DNA from: Schistosoma haematobium
Taxonomy: Eukaryota > Platyhelminthes > Trematoda > Strigeidida > Schistosomatidae
Assembly: GCF_000699445.3 (NCBI RefSeq)
Contig: NC_067200.1
Coordinates: 16,126,510 to 16,190,509, forward strand
DNA length: 64,000 nucleotides
Direction of reading: 5' to 3'
Shown here: piece after piece, positions 11,389-22,000 of the stretch
How positions within the stretch are numbered: the stretch's first letter is position 1
Layout of the letters: each line of letters begins with the position of its first letter
Translations under genes and position numbers: made by a program
The notes under the pieces: generated by a model
What the model saw: only the letters and a program-made list of their open reading frames with translations
Databases searched by the model: none
What the model was told of the DNA's origin: nothing

Positions 11389-12005
11389 AATGCCACTACA
11401 AATCCACTATTTTCACTGACCACAGACTTCTTACCTTCTCTATAAGGTTAGTTTCAGACAAGTACTTACCTCGAGAATTTCGATAACTGTACTATATTTC
11501 TCAGTTTACCTCTGACATACGATACATTTCTGGAGCAAACAATGTATTTGCAGACGCCTTGTCTTGTATAACTTCCTTGAACAGTGTCCAAGGAATTGAC
11601 CTTCTTAAACTCTCCCAGATTCAAAAACGAGACACTGATCTTCAGCACGAGTTATCTTCAACAACCCTAAAACTGCTGAATAAACAGATGGAAATAGACA
11701 AGGAAACCTTACTATGCGAAACATCCACAGATAGGGATCGCTCAATCGTGCCGAAACATTATCGACGCAACGTCTTCAATACGTTGCACAAACCTTCTCA
11801 TCCAGATGTTCGTGCAACCATCAAGCTCATAGCAGACCGGTTTTGCTGGCGTGGTATGAATAAAGACGTGAGAGAGTGGGCACGCTCCTGTGTAATCTGC
11901 CAGAAATCTGAGGTGGCTAGACACAGCAAATGTCCCTTAGGCTCATTTAAAACTGCTGATGCCCGTTTCACCATGTTCATTTGGATTTAGTAGGAATGTG
12001 GGGTT
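11389..12005 (+). pseudogene. Gypsy RNase H end and integrase N-terminus
   Basis: Continues the frame after the solo LTR: KSTIFTDHRLLTF, then GANNVFADALS, the usual link to integrase. Next come the HHCC zinc domain (LHKPSHPDVRATIKLIADR, then CVICQ near 11,895) and the first words of the core (DARF, then HVHLDLVG after a small frame change near 11,972). Homology ends near 12,005, so the DDE core and 3' LTR are missing. One stop lies near 11,485 in the RNase H part. Confidence 0.8.
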
Positions 12006-12935
12006 ATGCATGACAAGCTTATTTTGTAAATAGCTTTTGATGTTATGAGTATTTATTCTGTTAGTTTTTAATAGCCTGTACATTTACCATTAAATGATTG
12101 TATGTATTATTTAAGTGTATGACCTTGAACCTACTTCTTCCGTCGTGTTACACTCATAGCATGACACACGCTGTTACCTGCTAACAAATACACTGCTATA
12201 CACATACCTCTTTTAGTTCATTGATCGTGATCGTGTTAACTGAACTATAAATCAACATAGTAAATTAAAAAGGAAAAAGAAAAAAGGTAAAACTCGCCCG
12301 GAATATTTTCGAATCTAAGTAATGAAAATTCGAAGTAAATAGTACTTCGAATCTGAATTATATACGTGATACTGTTTATTAATTTCTTGGCTTAACACAG
12401 CATTGAAGACTGACTTTGTATAAATCCAAAGTTAATTGAAGTTAACTACGTAGCATTGTCTGACGAACATTCAAAACGAGATCTAAGATTGCAGGAAATT
12501 TATGGTTCAAACTCACCGTAAATTTCTAGCATTCGTATCCTCTGTTCGGCTATGGAACTTGGCGATTGGAAATTAGGCAGGCAGTGGTTGGAAGAAAAGA
12601 TATTACAGGGTAGTCCATAGGTTAAAAAAGACTGAAGTGTTAAGTGAAGAAACAGTATGAAGAATTAGATCCAGATAACTATTCAGTCCTTGCTTACGTC
12701 GCTAGTCAATGTATATTTAGGTTTTTTACAAGTTGTATTTGCTAGAGGTTGATGTTAAAACAAGTTTATTTCGCTGAAGCATGTAAACGGTATTAAAGAT
12801 TGTTAATGAACCATCGAGGCCAGTAATTGATATAGATGACCAGTTTTTTTTATTATCGATTGAGCTAGTAAGTTATGAGTACTAATCAATATAACATTAC
12901 GCTAATACTCGTGCTCATTAATCAGAGGAATTCAG
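12006..12935. other. Non-coding, with an inverted Gypsy leader fragment at 12,640-12,715
   Basis: On the minus strand 12,715 to 12,640 reads as the Gypsy leader (shared blocks AAGGACTGAAT and TTATCTGGATCTAATTCTTCAT with 7,760-7,800). No LTR or primer site adjoins it, so it is a stray fragment of a second copy. The rest shows nothing I recognise. Confidence 0.5.
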
Positions 12936-12939
12936 ATCG

Positions 12940-13430
12940 TCGGGCATTCCCAAAACTTATTCAACTTAGGATACTTTTAGAAAGGCGTTTCCCAAGTTGT
13001 AGATGTAGTCTGCAACAAGTCTCCAATGGACTACGTTACACTTTGAAGTGTTAAAGGTAAGTCCGTTGTCATCTGCCCAAATTTGAAGTCCAGTCTAATC
13101 CTCCTGAAGTGCCAGTATATCCTCTTAGTGGCGTATCTCTCTCCAAAGTTTCACATCATCAGCAAAAATTATTAAGTCAGACGATACCTGATGTGGAAGA
13201 TCGTTTATATAAATCAAGAAAAGAAGAGTTCCTAGTACTGAGCCCTGGAGGACCCCATTAGGACATTCTATAACCTGGGAGAAGAAGTTAACTCTGACCT
13301 AAAATATCAAATTTTTAGATATGAAGTGAGCCAATCAACTAAAGGGGATTTGATACCTAATCGTTTGAGCTTATTGATAAGAAATATATATGGTTGACTC
13401 TATCAGAATCTTTTGATCAAATTTTTACAG
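12940..13430 (-). pseudogene. CR1-type reverse transcriptase fragment
   Basis: Minus-strand translation gives GIKSPLVDWLTSYL, VNFFSQVIECPNGVLQGSVL, LLFLIYINDLP, FADD (13155-13166), the KLW motif, LQEDL and SKCNVVHW. That is the characteristic order of CR1/Jockey-type RT palm and thumb. Stops and a frame change near 13,310 show decay. It is the only CR1-type RT in the window and could be related to the ORF1 relic at 999-6,025, but the two lie in opposite orientation 7 kb apart. Confidence 0.7.
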
Positions 13431-14159
13431 ACTGAAGTGGTTCGAATGTTTGTGGACGAAATAGAAGAAGTTTTAGCTTTAAGAGCCTGACTGCAATAAG
13501 TTACTCAGTTATTTTGATATGTTACAAGGCACATTGGTCATAGAATTAGTGTGATAACTCTTCTGACATATGAATATGTTTAATGGTGCGATTTATGGAG
13601 GATGCGTTGCGATGTGCAATAGTTGGTCGAAAATGAATCCATGTAAGTTTGAGTGTTTCTATAAAACGCAGAGTTATACCACTCTGGAATTCCTGAGATA
13701 TTTTTGATGGCGCAGGTCGATGTCACAAAAGAATTTCTCATCCAGTTTTGAAAGTTTTCATGCCGTTTCTGCTAATTAAATGGTTGGTTTTAGAAAGGTA
13801 ATAGTCCGTTGTTAACTTCCTGAAATCGATATAAGTGGCAAATGCTTCTCGACTAATCACTGTTTCTCCGAATTGTGGACGTGAATAACATACAAAGTGC
13901 AAGCTCTGTCGTTTTGAACGTTGTCGCAGGCACGGCTAACGTGTTCTTGAGGACGTTGTATCTGGTAACATTCCAATCACTTGGAGCGTTAAAGAGCGCC
14001 ATCAGAAATTACGAATGGGGGCGACGTACTGTCATTATGCGGTTCGCAACTCTCATTGCCACAAGAATCAGAAGCCGTTTATTCAATTTATTGAAGAAAT
14101 GGTTGTAGAGCACTTAGAGGGTCTCTACAGCCTAGTAAACGAAAGAGGTTAGTTGATTA
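13431..14159. other. No firm feature
   Basis: A plus-strand open frame (13,875-14,108, 77 codons) and some protein-like minus-strand stretches near 13,560-13,780 were seen, but no family motif could be assigned. Confidence 0.35.
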
Positions 14160-14300
14160 ATGTTTTTACATTGTTCATGAAGGGCTGCAATGAACGTTCA
14201 ATGTTCGGCCCTCATCTATTGTAAGTTTACTGAAAGTTAGTTGATTCTTGTTCGTGGAAATGTGCATCACATTCACGAGTGCAAATCCATAAGACAACGG
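14160..14300 (-). repeat. Inverted copy of the 640-780 leader repeat
   Basis: The reverse complement aligns with 640-780, about 75-80 percent identical by eye, ending at the same point (CCCTTCATG). No PHD-type ORF1 follows it here, so the repeat may exist apart from the element. Confidence 0.55.
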
Positions 14301-14529
14301 TTCTGAAATGCGCAGGTTAACTGACGCGCACTTTGAAGCAGTGAGACCTCTGCTGATTTTGGGGACTGCAGCATTCACTATTTTCCACTTCGTTTACCAA
14401 TCTTATGGGAAACGCCTGAATCCACAAGATGTTTTCAACATACGCCACATAGTGCCCTCATAGGCCAACCTTCCAGATAGGCAATGTGCCTATTTATATT
14501 GTAAATGGTAGGTGATTATGCCAAATTGA

Positions 14530-14877
14530 AAACTCACACTGTGTCCTAACTGTCGAACAGATGTGGATTTGGGTGCCACGCTAAGTAATGAGGAAGAGGA
14601 TATTGTTCCCATAAACTCGGATTAATCCAGTGTCGGAGAGAAAAACACCGACGAAGATGCCCACGAAGACAGACTGAGTGACATACGCAGTCTTGCTCAG
14701 CCGCCAAGTGAAACTGCTCTTGTAGGCACTTGGAATTTTCGTCGCTCCGATGCAATGTATCGTCCATTTTTTGGCCAAAGCTTGCAACCACAATCCTGCA
14801 GACTTCATTGTCGCATGTGTGGCGCATTGTTCAAGACAAGTGGAAGTGTGAAGAGACTGAGTGGAGGTCCTTTTTAA
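14530..14877 (+). other. Unassigned frame with Cys pairs
   Basis: An open frame of about 115 codons, broken once by TAA at 14623-14625. It contains CPNC near 14,542 and CRLHCRMC near 14,800, with an acidic middle (EEEDIVPINSD, then EKNTDEDAHEDRLSD). Cys pairs around an acidic linker could be a transposase or zinc-binding remnant, but I do not recognise the family. Minus-strand frames over the same bases look like shadows. Confidence 0.3.
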
Positions 14878-16070
14878 GGCCACGCACACTTTGATTTCAA
14901 TTTTAGTTTTTCAATTCTACCTAATCGAAATGGCTGGTAGCTAACATGTTTAAGCTAATTAACTATGTTTGCCTAATTTTCAACCTCCATGGTTTCCCAG
15001 CTTCAACAAACTATGTAGTGCCAGGCGATCCAGTGAGCCTCAGCCCTCTTACTTCAAGCAAGTTGCTTGAAGCGGTCAAATTTGTGTTCCTTGTTGAGTA
15101 CTCTAATCAGATCAAGCGCTCATTAACTAGTTTCTGCTTCGATTGTGTAGAGTAATTTCTGACGACCAATCTCTCCAGTTTTGTCTCAAGTTCGCATAAC
15201 TTGGACGGACGATGAGAGATTTTTTAGAAACTTCATATAAACTGAAGTGGCAAAACAGTCAACTGAGTTTAATTACAACGCTTTTCGACATTTAGATGCA
15301 TGCGAATCATAAGCAATCTTGCCAGCATATACATATGTACGAAGCATCCTGAAGGTAACTTACAGCTGAGTAACCGGCGAGAAGTGTGAGGGTGAAATGA
15401 TAGATAGAATTGTCCGAATAATTTATCTGCCTGGAGGTTATGATAAATCATGTAGGTGTGTAACAACACCCACTTCTACAAGTTCAATTTGGAGATTGTT
15501 TCCCTTATTTGCTTTGAACATATGGGAAGCTTACTAGAAAACGAATCTGTTCACAATGTATGGTCCGATAAATCAAAAGTAACATACGTCATCTCCAGAC
15601 AATTGTAGCGTAACATGGTTGTGAAAGTCAGATTACTAATACGAATACTTTGGACTTTAGGGCGTGAAATCACAGCCACATTTACAGTGATTCCATAGCA
15701 TACTTCTTCTATGCAACAAAAGAACGAAATCCTCGATACGATATGAAACTATCTAGGAAGAGTTAGTTTACATAGATGTTGTTACTATGTCACTTCACTG
15801 TACCACCGAGAATGAATTGAATTTGTATGTAGAAACCACCGAATTCTAAAAAGAATAGATAAAAAAAGTTACTTAGAAACTAGGTTTATAAGATTACGAA
15901 GTAATTCACTAGCGAGTACATGATAATTAACAGTATGGGGTAGCGGATACTGCTGACTTTCACTGAAACCATAAATTAAAGCTAGGCAACCATAGAAAAC
16001 CGAGGTATGAGGAACAATAAAATATAGTCAAGCACTATCATGGAGCGATTCAAATCAGACTTGTACACGA
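14878..16070. other. No gene seen
   Basis: Contains a short plus frame (14,946-15,155) and a short minus frame (15,269-15,469), neither with a recognisable motif. AT-rich throughout. Confidence 0.45.
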
Positions 16071-16074
16071 TTAG

Positions 16075-16280
16075 ATGCCCAGTAGTTTAAGGGTTGGGTG
16101 ATTGGGGATGACACCGAGAGTCCTGAGTCGCACTCCCGGTTGCGGGGTCACGTATACACACTACTTGGGGGCCCCAGTCTAACAAGAAACCGGCGTTTAG
16201 GGCTTTGAGGTTTTCACTGGTTGTCTAACTAAGATCAGTTCGTGATTTTAATAAAATTCGGCAGTCTCCCAACCCATCCC
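16075..16280 (+). mobile_element. tRNA-derived SINE, SM-alpha-like, with eroded ribozyme
   Basis: Starts with a tRNA-like segment (GCCCAGTAGTTTAAGGGTTG as a weak A box; CCTGAGTCGCACTCCC in the B-box position). Next comes a segment that aligns with the hammerhead region of the SINE at 42 kb (CACTACTTGGGGGCCCCAGT against CACTGCTGAGGAGTCCCATA), then AAGAAACCGGCG and the shared 3' part (GGTTTTCACTGGTTGTCTAA). The CTGANGA core is lost, so the ribozyme is dead. Boundaries are approximate. Confidence 0.6.
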
Positions 16281-17139
16281 TAAAACTATTTTATTATTAG
16301 TAGATAGAAAATGTAATCAAGGTCCATACAGTGCTATAAGTAAAAGTGGACTGTTTCAACCAATAAGTAATACAACGGTGACTGGTTGGCTAAAACAGCT
16401 TTCCACAGTAAGAAAATATTGGAAGATTTGACGAATCAGCACTACTCAACAGGTCAAACCTACTTGAACGTGTCTAAAATCTATGTAATATTAAATGATA
16501 TGAGCTGATAAAGATAAGTGAGACAAAGCAGTATGTAAGTACGTGAAAACTGGTCAATAGATTAAAGCTATTGGATAAAAAAATATAAGGTGACAGCAAA
16601 CTAAATGCTGAATTAGAATCATTAAATATTATGTTACAAATTAGTTAGAGATTGTCACAATATAAAATAATATTTGCATAAATGATGCCAAGTTCAATTG
16701 TGAATAATAATAATTGTACAGATCGATTAACTGAAACCACATTAGAATTTCACAATTAAAGATCAGTACGGATTTCGAATGCTATAGGTGTACAGATGTT
16801 GGACAATGACACTTTAAGTGAATTCGTATGTTTTCTTTTTTGAGTAATTTGGAATACTTCGTCAATAGAAAATTAAAAAATAAAATAATAATATGATTCA
16901 AGTTTCACTTAAAGTTTTAAAATACATGTTGATTGTGTTAGGCAGTGAAATTTGCGATGTGTGTTTCATCGCTCTCCTGCATCTTCCTGTTGAAGTTCAT
17001 ACAAAGACTTGAGTTCAGTACCCTGACACTTCATTAAACATCAAAATTATGTTCAGAAAACAATGTTTAATTTTTAACATAATTTCTTTCAACAAATGAA
17101 GAGTAAACATTTTGAGAAAAATTCTAAAAGACACATGTT
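16281..17139. other. No gene seen
   Basis: Very AT-rich non-coding sequence without a recurring repeat. Confidence 0.5.
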
Positions 17140-18341
17140 GAACTGTCATCTGCTTTTGCAACCTCAAGCGATATCCATCAAGGCTGTCCACTTTTTCCAT
17201 TTTTGTTTAACTTCATCATAGACCTATTGATGGAAATAACGTTCTCGTCGGCTGAATTTTCGTTCATTGATCTCCTACCAGGAGGTCCACTTATCGATTA
17301 GAATACGCAGATGACATAGTCCTGTTTGGTGAAGACGCTGATAAAATGCAGAGTCTTCTGGTAGCACTAGGCAAGAATGTCAGAATGTCTGGAATGCGCT
17401 TCTCTCACTCTAAATGCAAGTTGTTGCTTCAGGACTGGTCTGCGTCAATACCTGAACTAAGGATAGGGAGTGAAGTAGTCGAACGCGGTGACAACACTTA
17501 TCTTGGAAGTCTGATCATCACTAATGGGTTAGTGTCTGACAAAATCTCTGTACGGATTCGAAAAGCTCGTTTGGCTTTTGCCAAATTACCTCACCTATGA
17601 CGAAGGCGAGATATCCGTTCATCAATTATGGGACGAGTACACTGCGCGGCAGTTCGTTCTGTTTTACTATACGGCAGCGAAACATGGCCATTAAGAGTAG
17701 AAGATACTCGTAAGCTACTAGTATTTGACCACAGATGTCTTAGAAATATTGCTGGGATCACCGGGTAAGTAATAGGGAGGTTAGACACAGGGTATTAGGG
17801 AATGATAGTAAATCAAATGATGAGGTTGTGAATCTTCATCGACTGAGATGGTTGGGCCATGTGTTACGGATGCCTGAACACCGATTACCACGACGTGCAA
17901 TGCTAACCGATGTTGGGGATGGCTGGAAGAAAGTTAGAGGCAGTCAAACCAAAACGTGGCATCAGTTCCTGAAGTCACTAACTTCATGTATGAGCCATGT
18001 TGGTAGATGCAGACTATTTGATTGGGTGCACACGCGACTATCGTAACCAATGGTTGGAGGCTCTGGGTAACATCACTCAGAATCGATCACAATAGCGTCG
18101 GTGTAAACACTCTTTGTCTTCCCTTAAACTATGAGATTAAAATGGCTTTATATCTTTCTACGCATTAAATCTTTCTTCCTGTATTATGTCCTTATATGCA
18201 ATCTTTTTATACATTACCACCACTGAATTAACTACTCCTATGAATCCGGTGTTCATCTTGCTGTGCTAATGCGGTATGGGAACTTGGACCGATGCATATA
18301 TGTGCCTAGTCCTGTGTTGTAGCTGACTGACTGACTTTGTT
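17140..18341 (+). mobile_element. SR2-like RTE, subfamily B, 5'-truncated
   Basis: Begins in the RT palm (HQGCPLFPFLFNF near 17,180; ADDIV near 17,305, reached only after a frameshift). It continues through the C-terminal region (SKCKLLLQDW near 17,415; LLYGSETWPLRV near 17,665; LRWLGHVLRMP near 17,845) to a 3' UTR ending GTAGCTGACTGACTGACT. Several stops and frame changes interrupt it. Its 3' UTR (GATGCATATATGTGCC, then TGTTGTAGCTGACTG) differs from the 1,940-5,907 copy and matches the host element at 24.3/22.9 kb, so the two define a subfamily. 5' truncation is normal for target-primed integration. Confidence 0.8.
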
Positions 18342-18926
18342 TAGAAACACTAAATTCGATATGAACAATCCGAAAAATTACGATTAATAAATAACCCATG
18401 AGAGAGCCTTAAATGGTAAACACGTGACAACCGATTGATCCTGTCGTGCCGCGCTTTATTTAAGCAAGTAAAATGGCACATTGATGGAATGGGAGGTTGG
18501 ATGGTGACGAAGGAAGAACATGTCTGTCAATGGCAATCGTATTAATATCTGTGTTTGAGCTGAAATACTGACGAAATAGAAGCCAGAAGCTCTTTTACGA
18601 GGCTACATAACCTAGAGGACAAATCCACAAGAGAGTGAAGCAACGTCAGGTGATATAGTTCTATGGTGGCCGGTGACTAAAACAAGTTCGTATAATTGTT
18701 GTTTGTTTAGGATCCCAGAGACCATGAAGAGTATTGGTTTGGAATTAAGGTTTTTCAACCATAGCTATCTTTATTCAACAACTTGATTTAAGCTTCACAA
18801 GTCAGCTTTTCTACCTTTCACTTTCATGAAAACACCCTTTCAGTGAGGATCCCTACCAGAAGTTGTAGACATTCAGTCGTATGAGAGCATTTAGAGAATA
18901 AGTTTCCAAAGGCAACAAAAAATTAC
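18342..18926. other. Region 3' of the small-exon gene
   Basis: If the splice donor at 18,926 is not used, the last exon reads on for about 25 codons to a TAG at 18,853-18,855, and an AATAAA lies near 18,770 on the minus strand. This could be an alternative 3' end. Otherwise nothing is seen. Confidence 0.35.
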
Positions 18927-19010
18927 CTCTACGTGATCCAACCTGAGTCCAACCACCAGCGTTACCAGAGTCATCTTCATATAGAAGCGAATCAAATTCA
19001 GAAGGAACAG
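18927..19010 (-). CDS. Small-exon gene, exon f
   Basis: 84 nt. Acceptor TTTTTTAG, donor AGAG/GTAATT. Encodes VPSEFDSLLYEDDSGNAG then GWTQVGSRR. It may read through to a TAG at 18,853 as a terminal exon. Confidence 0.6.
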
Positions 19011-22000
19011 CTAAAAAAGCGAAGATTTCAGTAGCGAAAGATATATATATATAATAATGCTTTAACTTACTTCTTCGCGGACCACTTCGACTCCAAGTAT
19101 CTTTGGAAGGATCACTACGGAGAGTTGGTGTATTATCGAAACCAACTATATATGTATATATAAATAAAATGAAAAAATTTTGTAAAAGGGATTCTTCGCA
19201 CATAAATAAAATGTTTGTTTTTATTAGGAAAAAATATCTGATTTACCTCGTTTACTTCCCGATGACCGACCAAAATCTGAATATCTTGACGTATCATCAC
19301 GTCGAAAGTCTGAAGTGAAATTAAAAACGATAGTTTGTAAATTTGTGTTAGCTTCAGGAAAAGAGGTGTTGTATATTCCACAAGCACACAACTCATGAGT
19401 ACATATACAGTATAAAAATGTTCTTGGAAACGTTACAAAATAACGGACTAAAAGTGGAAACGAACTAATGACATTTATGGTCCTTCCATTTGGAAAATAC
19501 AAACTGAAGGTGAAAATGGGTGCTTTGTGGTCGAAAATGAGAAATTCAAATTTCCAAAATGAAATTACAAGAATGAGACGTTTACCATGTGATTATTGGT
19601 GATCTAGAATCCTCAAACAAACCATACTAACAGTTTTTAGTTATTCTAAACATCATAAGTTATACTACTATTATTTCAACTGTTTCAAGTTGTACACCTT
19701 GTTACTTATTTTTATTTCACTCTGTCAATGCATATTTGTATCAAATGTTGAGTTGGTTATATCACCAATCAAGAATTAGTAATACGGTCTGGCGACAACA
19801 AACAGATGATAAATGTGAAATTACTATGTTTCAAGTTCAAACACTTGAAAAACTAAACTGAGCATATTAGATCCATATATGATACTAGATAGTTGAGACA
19901 AAAGATTAGATCATATGATGAACAAATCCTACCAAGAATAAAAACGAAGTTTTATAGATCAGAATAACTAATTATTGACATGAGTTATAAGCAATCATAT
20001 AAAGTAAAATCCAGAGTAGAATATAGTGAAATCAGAGTCAGGTATATAACATTCACTTATATTCCTATACCCGAATATGTCTTTTAATTTAAGTTAAAAG
20101 CGTAAGGTCACATTGTCGTTGCATTACTAATTCACTATGACTTGTATTTAAGGACAATTACTCCGCTCATAAATCATAGTAATTACAACTGACTAACTAA
20201 AAATGCATTTTTACTTATATTGAAGCCATAACAGGTAAATAAAGTTCCATTACAAAACTGAACGTTTCTCTCTCTCTCTCTCTTTCTAGTTAATGAATGG
20301 GAAGGGGTAGGAAACAAAAAGGCAGAAATAATTTTGCTCATTGTAAATAAGTTTGAGTTGCACGGATGCATTAAATTCTTATAATCCAATAAACTTAAAA
20401 AACTTACCACGAAATGCGTTACCAGAAGCACTACTAATTTCAGATTGACGATGTCGAGCAAAAGGATTAACCGATACAGGTTCATCTGAATATTGTTTTT
20501 TTATTTTTCAAACAAAAAAAGAAATTATTAATTAGTCAGTGAATGAATATTGAAAAGGAAGAAAAAAAACGCAACAGTTATAAATTCACATACATGTATT
20601 GATATCAGCTTCAGATTTCTTAGTAGATAATTGTTCACTTGTCATAGTAACTAAATTTTGGGTATGAATTTTGAAAGATGCATGTTTTACGTACAGATAT
20701 GAACGGTAAAAAAATAGATAGAATAACAATTGATTTAAGAATTATTTCTTTTCATTCACAGGCATATAATTTTGATTCTATGGCTCTAAACATAACAGTC
20801 TATTAGAATGTAAAGTATTCCATCTGAATTAAGATTTATATGAACAGAGCTGAGCTATGTTGGTAGGTGTAGACTATCTGGTTGTGGTCCGCGAGATGAT
20901 AGCAAGCGGTCGTTAGAGACCTTGAATGGTATGGCTCAAAATCGTTTGCAATGACGCAGGTGCATACACTCTTTGTGGTCTCCCGAATTCTTCATGTCCC
21001 TGTTTTCCTCTTTCTAAATTGATTTCACTGGATTATACTCGTTGAATAACATCTTCAAACCCTGATCTTTCCGATTACTGCTTATACTCGTACTACTACC
21101 TCCACCACCATGGAATTTGAATTGACAACTGCATCTCTATGCTAATGTGGTATGGCAACTCGAACTGATGTACCTACATACGAAGTTCTACGTTGTTAAT
21201 GATTGACTTATATAAACAGAATATAGGTAACAATGCCAAGGCTGAACATGATAAAGTCAATAAACAGTTTTTAATAGAAAAAAATTCAATAACTAAAATT
21301 TTGTAGTGTCCTATTCAGTGGAAATTTGGATTTTTGACGCTTGATGATGACTTAATGTAAGTCACTTCTTCAGGGTAAATAATAAAATAATAATAATATA
21401 AACTTGTGTTGATTCAATCCGGTCATTTGTTTACGCTGAAGAATACGACTGACATTAAATTATAAAACGTCAGAAATCTAACTTTATACTTATTGGGATA
21501 TAGCAAGAATAATGACTGTTCTAATTCATGGGTTTATTGTTTCTGCAAAAGGTTCTGATTTAATGAAGATATATATGTATCTACAACGTAGGACCAAGCA
21601 CATATGCATCAGCTCAAGTTGCCATACCTCATTAGTCATGTACCTATGAACAACCTGGCCGCGATCCGTGCCAATCAGTGATTGGAGACGGGCGAGATAG
21701 TTTGGAATCAGTCACAATAGTCTATGCGCGTTCACCATTCCTCTTTCCTAACTTACTTACTTACTCCTGTAAACATAGGCCGTCGACTAGTATTCTTTTT
21801 CCACTTTTTTCTATGTATAATTTTTTTAATACTAACAATTGCACTACATTGACATTTTTTTTGATTGTATCTCTTTGTGATGATGTAGTGTGGCATCTTG
21901 AACTGATCCACATAGGTTCCACCTCATATATTGATGATAACTGATATTTTGAAGCACAGGTTAGGTACGGCTTATTGTAAGTGTTTTGTGTAATCAATTT

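Larger units (their letters stand above)
7367..12005 (+). mobile_element. Ty3/Gypsy retrotransposon, Kabuki/CsRn1-like, 3'-truncated
   Basis: In order: 5' LTR, tRNA-Trp primer site, leader/gag region, protease C-terminus, reverse transcriptase, RNase H and the integrase N-terminal half. That is the Ty3/Gypsy order. Use of tRNA-Trp as primer and the RT wording (MPFGLRKAAQTFQRFIDDVF) point to the Kabuki/CsRn1/Boudicca group. The element breaks off early in the integrase core near 12,005 with no 3' LTR. A reversed solo LTR of its own family interrupts its RNase H. All genes carry stops. Confidence 0.75.

Noticed and set aside
18853..19502. Overlapping minus-strand frames of 87-116 codons
   Set aside because: They run through splice sites; the real coding parts are the short exons listed, the rest is intron.
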